DNA of 64,000 nt, from the NCBI GenBank assembly GCA_001310455.1, contig BAXG01000005.1:62001-126000 (forward strand). Direction: 5' to 3'. Each line of letters starts with the position of its first letter. Within the stretch, counting starts at the first letter, position 1. This stretch comes from Photobacterium sp. JCM 19050 (GTDB taxonomy: Bacteria; Pseudomonadota; Gammaproteobacteria; Enterobacterales; Vibrionaceae). Under the pieces are notes generated by a model. The model was given only the letters and a program-made list of their open reading frames with translations. It was not told the origin of the DNA and did not search any database. A program made the position numbers and the translations under genes. This document shows, piece after piece, positions 29,663-39,943 of the stretch.

Positions 29663-31557
29663 ATGATGGAGCGATTGCGCGAAGGCGCTAACAATTGGGT
29701 GATCAAGGTCATTCTCGGCCTGATAATTATCTCCTTTGCGTTTGCAGGCGTTGGTAGCTACCTCGCGGGTGGGAATGATGTGCCGGCAGCAACGGTGGGT
29801 GATCAGGATATCAGCCGTGCTCAATTTGAGCAGGTTTATCAAAACGAACGTGCGCGTATGCAGCAGCAAGCCGGTGATATGTTCAGCGCACTGATGTCTG
29901 ATCCTGCTTATCTGCGCCAGTTCCGCCAGAATGTTCTGGATCGCATGGTTAATGACATGCTGCTTGAACAATATGCCAATGAACTGAACCTGCGTGTCAG
30001 CGATGCCCAAATCAAGCAGGCGATTGTAGACATGTCTCAGTTCCAGCGTGACGGCAAGTTCGACAATGAACTTTATCAGGCAGGCCTGCGTCGTGCCGGT
30101 TTTACACCTGACCAGTTCGCTGAGTACATGCGTAAAGATCTGGTTCGCCAACAACTGGTTAATGCCCTGCTGAGCAGCGAATTCGTTCTGGATGATGAAA
30201 TCCAGGCGCAATACGACCTGGTTGCCCAGACACGTACTATCCGCACGCTGTCTTTGCCGGTAGCAACGTTCGCAGAGAAAGCGAATGTGACCGATGAAGA
30301 AATGAAAGCTTACTACGATAAGAACAGCGGTGAATTTGTCCGTCCTGAACAAGTCAAAGCGTCGTACGTAGAGCTGTCTGGTGACAAGCTGGCTGACAGC
30401 ATCAAGGTAACAGACGAAGAAGCACAGGCGTATTACGACGCTAACAAGGCAAACTACGAGTCTAAAGCCAAGCGCAAAGTCAGCCACATCCTGATTCAGG
30501 GTGATGATGCTGACGCGAAAGCCAAGGCTGAAGCGGTACTGGCTGACCTGAAAGCAGGCAAGGACTTCGCAGCAGAAGCGAAAGCCAAGTCAGACGATAC
30601 CTTCAGTGCCAAAGACGGTGGTTCTCTGGATTGGATTGAAAAAGGTGTCATGGATCCTTCGTTTGAAGAAGCGGCATTTGCTCTCAAGAACAAAGGTGAT
30701 ATTTCGGGCCTGGTGAAGTCTGAATTCGGTTACCACATCATCAAACTGGACGACGTGGAGCCAGCCGTTGCTAAACCTTTCGATGAAGTGAAAGACAGCA
30801 TTGTTGCAGCCCTTAAGCAACAAAAAGCCGCAGACCGCTTTTACGAAATGTCTACGGAGCTGTCCGAGAAAGCCTTTGAAATGCCGGACAACCTGGATGA
30901 CGCAGCCAAGGCTGTGAATGCCAAGGTGCAGAAGACGGATTTCTTCTCCCGTCAGGATGCCCAGGGTGTAATGGCCAATCCTAAAGTGCTTGAGGCGCTG
31001 TTCAGCCTGAAGTACGTGAAGACGGCCTGAACTCAGAAGTCATCGAAATTGCACCTGAGCACGTTGTTGTGGTCCGCGTAGACGACTCCCGTGACGAAAC
31101 TGTGCTGCCATTTGATGAAGTGAAAGCTCAGGTTAAGACCAAGCTCGCGGCTCAAAAAGGCGAACAAGAAGCACTGGCTCTGGCTGACAAAATTGTTGCC
31201 GGTCTCAAAGAAGGCAACAAGGAAGCATTGAACGCTTCAGGTTACAGCTTTGGTGATGAAGAAACCGTTGGCCGAGTGGGTGCAGATCGCGCGGTTACCG
31301 AGTTGGCATTTACGATGACCAAGCCTGTTGACGGTAAGCCGGTTTATGGCCGTACTGAAAACGCCACTGGTGACGTTATTGTCGTTGAGCTGGACAAGGT
31401 TAATGAGCCGGGCAAGGCGGACATGAAGCCAACTGACCCAATGGCACAAAGCATGGTCCGTGCAAAAGCCAATGCTGATCTGGATTCGACGTTGGGACAA
31501 CTTCGCAGCAAAACTGAAGTGACCGTTCCTGCTCAGAACCAGGAAGAGCAACTGTAA
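29663..31557 (+). CDS. ppiD: Periplasmic chaperone PpiD, one apparent frameshift
   Basis: Inner-membrane-anchored periplasmic chaperone found at the Sec translocon. A single N-terminal membrane helix (VIKVILGLIIISFAFAGVGS) is followed by a SurA-like N-domain, a parvulin domain (KVSHILIQGDD to GYHIIKLDDV, about residues 270-370) and a C-terminal SurA-like part. The frame stops at about 31010, where AGCCTGAAG should be AGCCCTGAAG; one C restores ALFSPEVREDGLNSEV and gives 631 residues. Conserved position after hupB. Confidence 0.94.
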
Positions 31558-31597
31558 TTTTCTCGACGCAGTTACAGTCTTGATGTAACTGATAAGC

Positions 31598-31636
31598 AAA
31601 ACGATGCAGTGTCCTTAAACGCTGCGTCGTTTTTGT
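31598..31636 (+). terminator. Terminator after ppiD
   Basis: AAACGATGCAG and CTGCGTCGTTT pair with one G-U, followed by TTTTG. A second perfect hairpin AGTTACA/TGTAACT (31570-31590) lies just before it. Confidence 0.82.
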
Positions 31637-31708
31637 TTCTATTGATTAGTGAAATATCCGTTATTGAACCTATACCATTTTCCTGTGATATCGACAGGAG
31701 AATAGTGA

Positions 31709-32008
31709 ATGAGAAAATTATTAAGCGCAGCATTTACCGCATTGCTGCTAACTGTTGCACCGTTATCTTTAGCCGCCGAAGACGGAAGTGCTTCAGGCGC
31801 TGATACTCAGTCAACGGTAAATATTAATACCGCCACCGCCGATGAGTTGGACAAAAAGCTAAAGGGTGTCGGGCCGGATAAAGCCCAGGCGATAGTTGAG
31901 TTTCGGGCATCAAACGGCAAATTTGCGTCTGTTGACGAGCTAAGCAATGTTAAGGGTATTGGAAAAGCGACAGTAGAAAAGAACCGGAGCGTGCTCGTCG
32001 TTCAGTGA
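31709..32008 (+). CDS. ComEA-like helix-hairpin-helix protein
   Basis: A 99-residue exported protein. A signal peptide (RKLLSAAFTALLLTVAPLSLA) is followed by one HhH domain: VNINTATADELDKKLKGVG and FASVDELSNVKGIGKATVEK, about residues 38-95. ComEA proteins bind incoming DNA in the periplasm during natural transformation, and this is the standard small gammaproteobacterial form. It is located downstream of ppiD, as YbaV is in E. coli. Competence itself cannot be inferred from this gene alone. Confidence 0.85.
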   Translation: MRKLLSAAFTALLLTVAPLSLAAEDGSASGADTQSTVNINTATADELDKKLKGVGPDKAQAIVEFRASNGKFASVDELSNVKGIGKATVEKNRSVLVVQ

Positions 32009-32115
32009 TCCGGATACACCCGTTTTCTCCCCCATCTCGAATTGAGCCGCTGGCCTCTTTTTTTATTCAGTGGCTTTGCTACTCTTGAGGGATTGTTGTT
32101 TATCTGCAGAAGTCT

Positions 32116-32724
32116 ATGAAAGACAAGGATCAGACCCCAACCTCGCAAAGCCACTTCTTTGCTCACCTGGCCAGAATGAAGCTTATTTATCGCTGGCCCC
32201 TGATGCGGAACGTGTTTAAGGAAAATATTTCTGAACACAGTCTGATGGTGGCGTTTGTAGCCCATGCACTGGCAGTGATCGAGAACAAAAAGTTTAACGG
32301 GAAGCTTAATCCAGATCGTATTGCAGTTATGGCGATGTTCCATGATTGCAGTGAAGTGATTACCGGCGACATGCCCACCCCCATCAAGTATTTCAATCCA
32401 ACCATTGCTGCTGAATACAAAAAAATTGAGCGGGAAGCCGAACTGAAATTGCTGTCCATGTTGCCCGATGAACTGCGTGAAGAATACGTCCCGTTCCTTG
32501 ACAGTCTGAAAGGAGAACCGGAGATGCACAGAATAGTGAAGCAGGCCGACACTATCTGTGCCTACCTCAAGTGTATTGAGGAGCAATCAGCTGGTAACCA
32601 CGAGTTTGCCAAAGCAGAGAAACGTTTGAGGGAAACGCTGCAGGCGCGCAGCGGCCCGGCGATGGAGTATTTTATGGAGACATTTGTCCGGAGCTTTGAG
32701 CTCACATTGGATGAGATTAGCTGA
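32116..32724 (+). CDS. yfbR: 5'-deoxynucleotidase YfbR
   Basis: HD-domain phosphohydrolase (202 residues) that dephosphorylates deoxyribonucleoside 5'-monophosphates. Metal ligands are visible in ISEHSLMVA and the HD pair in [13 protein letters not shown], with the last aspartate in [10 protein letters not shown]. Intact. Its stop overlaps the start of dgt by one base (TGATG), so the two are translated together; both act on the deoxynucleotide pool. Confidence 0.93.
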   Translation: MKDKDQTPTSQSHFFAHLARMKLIYRWPLMRNVFKENISEHSLMVAFVAHALAVIENKKFNGKLNPDRIAVMAMFHDCSEVITGDMPTPIKYFNPTIAAEYKKIEREAELKLLSMLPDELREEYVPFLDSLKGEPEMHRIVKQADTICAYLKCIEEQSAGNHEFAKAEKRLRETLQARSGPAMEYFMETFVRSFELTLDEIS

Positions 32725-34075
32725 TGCAGATACCCAACGAGGAATTGTGGTCAGCGCGCATTGCCGAAGAAAAGAAAAAGCGCCGTGATGACAGGCGTTC
32801 ACCTTTTCAGCGGGACAGGGCGCGCATTCTGCACTCCGCTGCGTTTCGTCGTCTTCAGGCAAAAACGCAGGTGCTGGGGGCGGGCCTTCATGATTTTACC
32901 GCACCCGGTTGACCCACTCCCTGGAAGTTTCTCAGATTGGGACAGGTATTGTGGCCCAACTTAAAGAGAAACAACCGGAATTTCGCGACATCCTGCCGAC
33001 AACCAGCCTGTTGGAAAGTCTTTGCCTGGCGCACGATATCGGACACCCCCCTTTCGGCACGGCGGAGAGATAGCGCTGAACTACATGATGCGCCACCATG
33101 GTGGTTTTGAAGGGAATGCGCAGACATTCCGCATTGTTACCCGGCTGGAACCCTACACAGAGCATGATGGATGAACCTGTCACGCCGCACGCTACTGGGT
33201 CTTGTTAAATACCCGGCGCTGATAAGTGATGTAAGGTCGGCTGAACTTCCTCCGTCCGTTACGAATTTCCGTTTGCTTAAAGCCTCGGAGTGGAGCCCGG
33301 CAAAAGGCATTTATGATGAAGATAACGCCCTGTTCAGTTGGGTGCTTTATCCGTTCTCAGATGATGACTGTGCGTTGTTTTCAACACTGAAAGATAACAT
33401 TGCTCCTCAGCACCAACACAGTAGAACCCGGTTTAAATCCCTTGATTGTTCCATTATGGAACTTGCGGATGACATCGCATACGGTGTGCACGATCTGGAA
33501 GATGCGGTAGTGATGGGCATCGTCACCCGGAGCCAATGGCAGGAAGCGGTCGCCAGTAAACTGGCTGAGTGCGGTGACCCGTGGCTTGAGGCCAATATCG
33601 GTGAACTCAGTGAGCAGATGTTTGGCCCTCACCATGAACGTAAAGATGCCATCGGTGCCTGGTGAACACCTTGATCACTTCCATTGTGATTGAGCCAACC
33701 TCAACGGATGGTATAAGTATCTTTGAGTCACCTTTGCTTGCCTGGAATGCCACGCTGCCTGACACCATGCAAAAAGTGCTCGACGTACTTAAACGGTTTG
33801 TGTCTGAGTACGTTGTCATGAAGCCTGAGATCCAACTTCTGGAGTATAAAGGTCAGCAATTGGTGATGGAGTTGTTCCAGGCGTTCAGTGGTGATCCGGA
33901 GCGGTTGCTGCCGGAAGACACCAAAAAGCGCTGGCGAATCCAGTGCGAAAGGGGACACGATGGCCACCGGGTAATCTGTGATTACATAGCCGGAATGACC
34001 GATGGCTTTGCCCAGCGCCTGCATGCTCGGATGTTCAGCGCTGACCACGACAGCGGATGGACTGACCCGCGCTAG
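32724..34075 (+). CDS. dgt: Deoxyguanosine triphosphate triphosphohydrolase-type enzyme, four apparent frameshifts
   Basis: HD-domain dNTPase that removes triphosphate from dGTP or other dNTPs. Visible motifs are [38 protein letters not shown], the HD motif [15 protein letters not shown], and [14 protein letters not shown]. The frame breaks at about 32895, 33058, 33173 and 33661; one base each (T, C, G, C) restores a continuous 451-residue protein. Four breaks in one gene would fit a pseudogene, but they are the same kind as in essential genes nearby. Relatives of this size include dGTPases reported to defend against phages by depleting dGTP. Co-translated with yfbR. Confidence 0.87.
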
Positions 34076-34087
34076 TGGGAGGTTAGG

Positions 34088-34705
34088 TCAGCGCGCCTGT
34101 TTACCGTAATGTCGCTCGTAAACACCGGACGGCATTTGGCTTATCTGGAAGTCGATCATTTTATTGAATGTTTCCAGCATTGGGTAGTAATCCTGCGGTT
34201 TACCAGACAGTTCACCCAGTGCGAGGCAGGCTGCTTCTACTGTGGAAAGCCCTTCAGCTTTTGGTGATTTTCTTATCCGGTAATTGCTCGGAGCGATACC
34301 GCTCAGGGAAATGCAGGGCAGGGGATGCAATGACGTTGACAGCTGGAACATTTTATATGCCTTGCGCCAGGTACCATCAATCAGGATCAGTCCTGTTTTA
34401 CGGCCTTCTGTATTTTGCAGTTCGCCTGCCGGTGTCGCGTGGTCTGCTGGATAGAGGAGATGCCAGTCGATATCTGGCTTTCCTAACAAGGTTCTTAATT
34501 CGAGGTTTTCGGAGAAGTTCTCTCCCACAAGGAGATGGCAGTGTTCCAGTGACAGGTTTAGGATGCGCGCCGTACCGAGAGGCTGGGAGACTTCATCCGG
34601 ATGCTGCAGGACTATCACAGGCACGTCATTGGAAACCGGTGTAATCCATTGGCAAATACAGGCTTTTTTTGCTTTGCCGCAGTGCGGACAATATCTGCTT
34701 TTCAT
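34088..34705 (-). CDS. tapT: DTW-domain tRNA-uridine aminocarboxypropyltransferase
   Basis: A 205-residue member of the DTW family, which places a 3-amino-3-carboxypropyl group on uridine 47 of tRNAs using S-adenosylmethionine. The N-terminal zinc-type cysteines are in RYCPHCGKAKKACICQ; the family motif appears as LILIDGTWRKAYKM; SNYRIRKSPKAEGLSTVEA is the conserved C-terminal block. ATG 34705 precedes the cysteine motif directly. The gene ends 12 bases from the convergent dgt stop and is divergent from the rhombosortase gene, with start codons 11 bases apart. Confidence 0.87.
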   Translation of the reverse strand: MKSRYCPHCGKAKKACICQWITPVSNDVPVIVLQHPDEVSQPLGTARILNLSLEHCHLLVGENFSENLELRTLLGKPDIDWHLLYPADHATPAGELQNTEGRKTGLILIDGTWRKAYKMFQLSTSLHPLPCISLSGIAPSNYRIRKSPKAEGLSTVEAACLALGELSGKPQDYYPMLETFNKMIDFQISQMPSGVYERHYGKQAR

Positions 34706-34716
34706 CGGGAGATGCC

Positions 34717-35307
34717 TTGAAAACCTATCGTGCAATCTGGTTAATCTTAGTGGTTATGTGCGTGGCCCAGTTGCCGGCTATCAGCACTGTGCTTGACTGG
34801 CAACGGCATGCCATTGAACACGGCCAGTGGTGGCGAATCCTAACAGGAAACCTTACCCATACCAACTTCATCCACCTGATAATGAATGGCTCAGCGCTTG
34901 CCGTTATTACCTACATATTCCGTGCACACTTTCGGGAAAAGCAGTTTGTAACCCAGTTTTTCCTGCTTTGTTTTGCGGTAGGTCTGGCGATGTTTTTCTC
35001 TGATTACCGTCAATACGCCGGATTATCCGGGGTATTGCATGGCCTGTTTGTTATCGGTGCCGTTGCTGATATCCGAAGCGGCGACCGCGTTGGCTGGCTT
35101 TTGCTGGTCGGTGTATTTGCCAAAATCCTTTGGGAGCAGGTATTCGGCGCATCGGCTGATACTGCGGAACTTATTGGAGCCAGTGTCGCGACTGAAGCCC
35201 ATCTGGCGGGGGGAATTGTTGGGCTGGCAATTGCCGCGCTAAGTGGCTGGGCAGCAAATGCGGCTCTGGGAAAAGAAGGCCCTGGGTTCTGGGATAAGGA
35301 AAAATAA
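34717..35307 (+). CDS. rrtA: Rhombosortase (rhomboid-family protease)
   Basis: A 196-residue intramembrane serine protease of the rhomboid clan. The nucleophile motif is GLSGVLHG and the catalytic histidine is in TEAHLAGGIVG; WWRILTGNLTHTNFIHLIMN is the conserved early block. Short length and these spellings fit rhombosortase, which cleaves GlyGly-CTERM tails of secreted proteins in Vibrio. The start is TTG 34717: GGGAGA ends four bases before it and the longer frame overlaps tapT. No GlyGly-CTERM substrate is seen in the window. Confidence 0.82.
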   Translation: MKTYRAIWLILVVMCVAQLPAISTVLDWQRHAIEHGQWWRILTGNLTHTNFIHLIMNGSALAVITYIFRAHFREKQFVTQFFLLCFAVGLAMFFSDYRQYAGLSGVLHGLFVIGAVADIRSGDRVGWLLLVGVFAKILWEQVFGASADTAELIGASVATEAHLAGGIVGLAIAALSGWAANAALGKEGPGFWDKEK

Positions 35308-35343
35308 CGTACTTTCTTTTCCCCTGACTTGTTCCTTGATCAA

Positions 35344-35369
35344 AAACGGCGAGCCAATGCCCGCCGTTT
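35344..35369. terminator. Terminator between rrtA and alaA
   Basis: AAACGGCG, ten-base loop, CGCCGTTT. On the minus strand it continues TTGATC, so it mainly serves alaA. Confidence 0.8.
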
Positions 35370-35390
35370 CGTCTTAAGTGTACGTGCCGG

Positions 35391-36605
35391 TTACTGTTTG
35401 TACCCCAGCAGGAAGCGCTCAAAGCGGCTGATTGCTGTCTCAAGGTCATCGACCCGTGGCAAGGTAACAATTCGGAAATGGTCAGGGCGCGGCCAGTTAA
35501 AGCCGGTGCCGTGCACCATCAGCACTTTTTCCTGTTGCAGGAAATCCAGCATCATCTGTTCATCGTTGATGATGTTGTATTTCTTGGTATCGATTTTCGG
35601 GAACAGGTAAAGCGCACCTTTAGGCTTTACGCAAGACACACCCGGAATCGCATTGATCATCTCCCATGCCTTGTCCCGTTGTTCAAGCAAACGGCCCCCC
35701 GGCAAGATAAGTTCATTGATACTTTGGTAGCCACCCAGCGCAGTCTGTATGGCATGCTGCATCGGTACATTGGCACAGAGTCGCATAGACGCCAACATAT
35801 CCAGCCCGGCGACATAACCTTTCACATGGTGTTTGGGGCCGGAAAGCATCAGCCAGCCTGCGCGGAAGCCACAGACGCGATATGATTTCGAGAGGCCATT
35901 GAACGTTACAACAAACAGATCCTGTGCCAAGGCTGCGATGGAGTGGTGCTGAGCACCGTCATATAGGATCTTGTCGTAGATCTCATCGGCAAAGATGATC
36001 AGCTTGTGCTTGCGTGCTATTTCAATAACCTGGAGCAGGAAGTCACGGCTGTATACCGCACCTGTCGGGTTATTCGGGTTAATCAGCACGATACCTTTAG
36101 TGTGTTTGGTGATCTTCTTTTTGATATCTTCCAGGTCCGGATACCAATCAGATTCCTCATCACACATGTAATGAACAGGATTACCGCCGGACAACGAGAC
36201 GGCCGCAGTCCAAAGGGGGTAATCCGGAGCCGGGACCAGCATTTCGTCACCATTGTTCAGCAATGCCTGCATTGCCATGACAATCAGTTCGGAAACACCG
36301 TTACCGATATAAACGTCTTCAACGTCCAGATCCAGCATACCGCGCTTCTGGTAATGCTGAACGACTGCTTTCCGGGCCGGATAAATACCTTTGGAATCGC
36401 AATAGCCTTGTGAAGTCGGCAAGTTGCGGATAACGTCCACCAGAATTTCATCCGGGGCGTCAAAGCCAAATGGGGCCGGGTTGCCGATATTGAGCTTGAG
36501 AATTTTATGTCCTTCTTCTTCCAGGCGTTTTGCGTGCTTTGTTACCGGACCACGAATGTCATAACAGACATTGTCCAGCTTGTGTGACATCCCGACTTCG
36601 TTCAT
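35391..36605 (-). CDS. alaA: Alanine transaminase AlaA
   Basis: Class I PLP aminotransferase, 404 residues (E. coli AlaA 405), that makes alanine from pyruvate and glutamate. The PLP lysine is in FNGLSKSYRVCGFRAGW; NPNNPTGAVYS and FADEIYDKILYD are the conserved PLP-contact blocks; LNIGNPAPFGFDAPDEI matches AlaA almost residue for residue. ATG 36605 is preferred; ATG 36590 is possible and the longer frame is not conserved. Single gene. Confidence 0.94.
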   Translation of the reverse strand: MNEVGMSHKLDNVCYDIRGPVTKHAKRLEEEGHKILKLNIGNPAPFGFDAPDEILVDVIRNLPTSQGYCDSKGIYPARKAVVQHYQKRGMLDLDVEDVYIGNGVSELIVMAMQALLNNGDEMLVPAPDYPLWTAAVSLSGGNPVHYMCDEESDWYPDLEDIKKKITKHTKGIVLINPNNPTGAVYSRDFLLQVIEIARKHKLIIFADEIYDKILYDGAQHHSIAALAQDLFVVTFNGLSKSYRVCGFRAGWLMLSGPKHHVKGYVAGLDMLASMRLCANVPMQHAIQTALGGYQSINELILPGGRLLEQRDKAWEMINAIPGVSCVKPKGALYLFPKIDTKKYNIINDEQMMLDFLQQEKVLMVHGTGFNWPRPDHFRIVTLPRVDDLETAISRFERFLLGYKQ

Positions 36606-36917
36606 TGATGGACCTGAATATTGTTTTTTATTGGTTTTTGGTAAATTACACGATTTAATCCCGCTGATGAATGGCAAATCAGTAAGTTATTGTGAAAAAG
36701 TGGTTTATTCATATTTTAATCCTGCAGAATAGTTGAATATCCTGCGCCACTTCGTTTTCCTCATGGGATATATGGATGTACAATAACGGATTCCGCAGAT
36801 TGTGTTTAGGTGTCACCGGCGTAACCTTCTATGCCACTGTTACCAGGGAGAAAAACCGCTGCTATTTCGGGCCAGAACGCCGGGTTTCGGCAAACTTGCA
36901 ACCAGAGTGAGGGTATT

Positions 36918-38234
36918 TTGACCGAATTGCAAAAAGCGATTGCTTCCCTGCTGGATCTTATTGCATCCAGCCATCCTGACACATCAAGACTGATGGTACC
37001 CCTCGTCTGGGAAGCAAACTGTGATCCTGTCGACTGGCTTGAAGCACAGCCGCTGTTTCCTAAATTTTACTGGCGCAGCCGCGATGAGCGCGAAGAAGTG
37101 CTGGCTATCGGTCAAATCCGCACGTTTACCAGTGCTCGTTCTGCTGAAACCGCGTTAGGGGAGGGTCAGCGTATCTGGGGCGGCAGCTCCTTTGATGGGC
37201 GCACGGAGCGAGCAAACCGCTGCCTGCAATCTTTTTTCTTCCTTCCTCGCGTAGAAATTTCCCGTCAGGACGGCAGGTGGACATTGGCTGTCAACCTGTG
37301 TGAAGACCGCCAGCGCATAATCTCTGCCCTGCAGGCACTGGTTGAAAATGTTAAGTGTAAAGGTGAAATCCAGTGTAATGTTCTGAAAAAGGACTATTCT
37401 CCCTGTTATCCGGAATGGGAAAACATGGTTGAAACGGCGCTGGATGCCATTTCTGATGCCCAGTTCGAAAAAGTTGTTCTAGCTCGTCGGACGACGGTAA
37501 CACTTGACCAGCCCATTCCTCCGGCACAACTGCTGAAAACCAGCAAACAGCGCAACGCGCGCGCTTTCCACTTTATGTTTGCCCTCGATTCCAAACACTG
37601 TTTTGTCGGTTCGACCCCTGAACGGCTTTTCGCCCGGCAGGAAGGAGAGCTGGCCACCGAAGCACTGGCCGGCACCATAGGCCGAGGCAAGAGTGAGCAG
37701 GAAGATGACACCCTTGCCGACTGGCTGATGAATGATGCCAAGAACATTTATGAAAACAAGCTGGTGGTTGATGACATTCTCAGTCGCCTGAACCCGTGGT
37801 GTCAGGATTTGTACGCCGATGACACTCCGCATTTGGTCAAGCTTCGACATGTCCAACACCTTCGCCGGTCTATCCGGGCGACACTGGATCACGGGATCAG
37901 CAATTCTGCGCTGCTTGAAAACCTGCAGCCAACCGCGGCAATTGCCGGTTTGCCTCGGGACAAGGCCATCGACTTTATCCATCATCACGAACCTTTTGCC
38001 CGTGGCTGGTACAGCGGTGCGGTCGGTTATATCAGTGATGAGCGAAGCGAGTTTTGCGTGGCAATTCGCAGCGCCCTGATTTTGGAAAATGAACTCCACT
38101 TGTTTGCCGGCGCGGGGATTGTTCCTGGCTCCCAGCCTCAGAGTGAGTGGAAAGAACTCGACCGTAAAACCGCGACCTTGCTTAACCTCATCCCGCAAAA
38201 TGATGAACTGGTAGCGGAGCAGGTAGCATCATGA
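36918..38234 (+). CDS. menF: Isochorismate synthase MenF
   Basis: First committed step of menaquinone synthesis: chorismate to isochorismate. The chorismate-binding fold is visible as FEKVVLARRTTV, FVGSTPERLF, EALAGTIGRGKS and GWYSGAVGYI. TTG 36918 behind GTGAGGG gives 438 residues, near E. coli's 431; a frame open to ATG 36831 has no family resemblance before TELQKAI. It overlaps menD by 4 bases and heads the six-gene men cluster. Confidence 0.92.
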   Translation: MTELQKAIASLLDLIASSHPDTSRLMVPLVWEANCDPVDWLEAQPLFPKFYWRSRDEREEVLAIGQIRTFTSARSAETALGEGQRIWGGSSFDGRTERANRCLQSFFFLPRVEISRQDGRWTLAVNLCEDRQRIISALQALVENVKCKGEIQCNVLKKDYSPCYPEWENMVETALDAISDAQFEKVVLARRTTVTLDQPIPPAQLLKTSKQRNARAFHFMFALDSKHCFVGSTPERLFARQEGELATEALAGTIGRGKSEQEDDTLADWLMNDAKNIYENKLVVDDILSRLNPWCQDLYADDTPHLVKLRHVQHLRRSIRATLDHGISNSALLENLQPTAAIAGLPRDKAIDFIHHHEPFARGWYSGAVGYISDERSEFCVAIRSALILENELHLFAGAGIVPGSQPQSEWKELDRKTATLLNLIPQNDELVAEQVAS

Positions 38235-39931
38235 GCTCAATACCAAACCAGGTTTCCATGAACCGGACGTGGGCAAAACTGACGCTCGAAGCCTTAGTCC
38301 GTCACGGTGTCACCGACATTTGCATTGCGCCTGGCTCCCGCTCTACGCCTCTGACGCTGGAAGCGGGTGAGCGGAGTGATTTAACCGTTCATACCCATTT
38401 CGATGAGCGCGGTCTTGGCTTTCTGGCGCTAGGTCTCGCCAAGGCGAGTCACAAGCCGGTCGCGGTGATAGTGACGTCCGGGACGGCAGTTGCCAACCTG
38501 CTGCCTGCGGTGGCGGAAGCCGGACTGACCCGGGAGAAGCTTGTGCTGCTGACCGCAGACCGCCCGCTGGAGCTTATTGACTGCGGTGCCAACCAGGCCA
38601 TCGACCAGCACAATATTTTTGGCAGTCACGCTGTCGCGGCGGTAGACCTGCCTTCCCCATCTGCCTCTGTCCCAGCTTCATGGCTTTTGACAACCATCGA
38701 TAACGCGATGGCAAAACAGGCGTGTGATGGCGGTGCTGTTCACCTCAACTGCCGCTATCCCGAGCCGCTGTACGGTGACGTAGCTGGTGTGGAGCAATAT
38801 CTGGAGCCGGTATCTGACTGGATTGAAGGTACCAAACCATACCTTGCGTTTCCGCAACATGCGACGCTGGCGGGTGTCGATATCAATTCGTGGGAAAGCC
38901 TTCAGAAGAAAAAGGGCATCCTGATCGCCGGACGCCTGTCTGCTGGCGAGTTTGCACATGTCGAAGCACTTTCCAAAGCCTTGGGCTGGCCTTTGTTGGC
39001 CGATCCTCAATCCAGCGGTGGCTCGAATTGGCAATGTTATGACAGTTGGCTGCAACATGCTGAAAGCTCAGCGCTATTAGCTGAAGCCGAAATGGTACTG
39101 CAATTTGGTGCCCGTTTGGTTTCCAAGCGCCTGAGTCAGTTTATTGCCGGGTTCAGTGGAACCTACTGGATTGTTGATCCGCACCCGGGCCGCCTTGATT
39201 GCGCCCACCGTCCGGCCGCGCGTATCCGGCTTGGTGCCGGGGATGCAGCCCGTGTGTTTGCTGAGAGTGTTCAGCTTGCGGAAAATGCGGGTTGGGCAGA
39301 CTCCCTGACGTTAATTGCTGCGAAGTCACATGATCTGGCGCTGGATTACACCCAGGACCGACTGACTGAAATTGGCGTTGCATCCCGTTTGCCGGGCTGG
39401 CTTGATGATCAGACCGATCTTTTCCTCGGCAACAGCCTGGCTATCCGGTTGGTGGATATGTTTGGCCGCCTTGAGGGCCAGACGGTATTTGCCAATCGCG
39501 GAGCTTCGGGTATCGACGGCCTGTTTGCCACCGCTGCCGGTGTCCAGCGAGCCCGAAACCGAAAAATGTGTTGCCTGATTGGTGATACATCCGCGCTATA
39601 CGATCTCAATTCACTTGCACTGCTTCGCCAACAACAGCATCCGATAGTTGTGGTTCTGTTCAATAACGACGGAGGTGGCATTTTTGATATGCTGCCGGTG
39701 CCGGGTGCGCAGAAAAATCAGTTTTACCGTATGCCGCACCAGTTGGATTTTTCCCATGCCGCTGCGATGTTTGGGTTAGGTTACTGCCGTCCTGATTCAC
39801 TTCATGAGATGGAACATTTGCTGTCGGAAGCCATGGCGAAGATCGGGACAACCCTAATCGAAGTGGTGACTCCACCAGGTGAAGCCGGTGAAATGATGAA
39901 ACAGCTGTTTTCTGCTATCAAACAGAGCTAA
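38231..39931 (+). CDS. menD: SEPHCHD synthase MenD
   Basis: Thiamine diphosphate enzyme (566 residues) joining 2-oxoglutarate to isochorismate. The N-terminal domain has IAPGSRSTPLTLEA and the catalytic glutamate region THFDERGLGF; the C-terminal cofactor site runs from IGDTSALYDL to NNDGGGIFDMLP. Intact. Starts at the ATGA overlap with menF, indicating translational coupling; menH follows after 12 bases. Confidence 0.95.
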   Translation: MSSIPNQVSMNRTWAKLTLEALVRHGVTDICIAPGSRSTPLTLEAGERSDLTVHTHFDERGLGFLALGLAKASHKPVAVIVTSGTAVANLLPAVAEAGLTREKLVLLTADRPLELIDCGANQAIDQHNIFGSHAVAAVDLPSPSASVPASWLLTTIDNAMAKQACDGGAVHLNCRYPEPLYGDVAGVEQYLEPVSDWIEGTKPYLAFPQHATLAGVDINSWESLQKKKGILIAGRLSAGEFAHVEALSKALGWPLLADPQSSGGSNWQCYDSWLQHAESSALLAEAEMVLQFGARLVSKRLSQFIAGFSGTYWIVDPHPGRLDCAHRPAARIRLGAGDAARVFAESVQLAENAGWADSLTLIAAKSHDLALDYTQDRLTEIGVASRLPGWLDDQTDLFLGNSLAIRLVDMFGRLEGQTVFANRGASGIDGLFATAAGVQRARNRKMCCLIGDTSALYDLNSLALLRQQQHPIVVVLFNNDGGGIFDMLPVPGAQKNQFYRMPHQLDFSHAAAMFGLGYCRPDSLHEMEHLLSEAMAKIGTTLIEVVTPPGEAGEMMKQLFSAIKQS

Positions 39932-39943
39932 CCGGGTGGAGCG

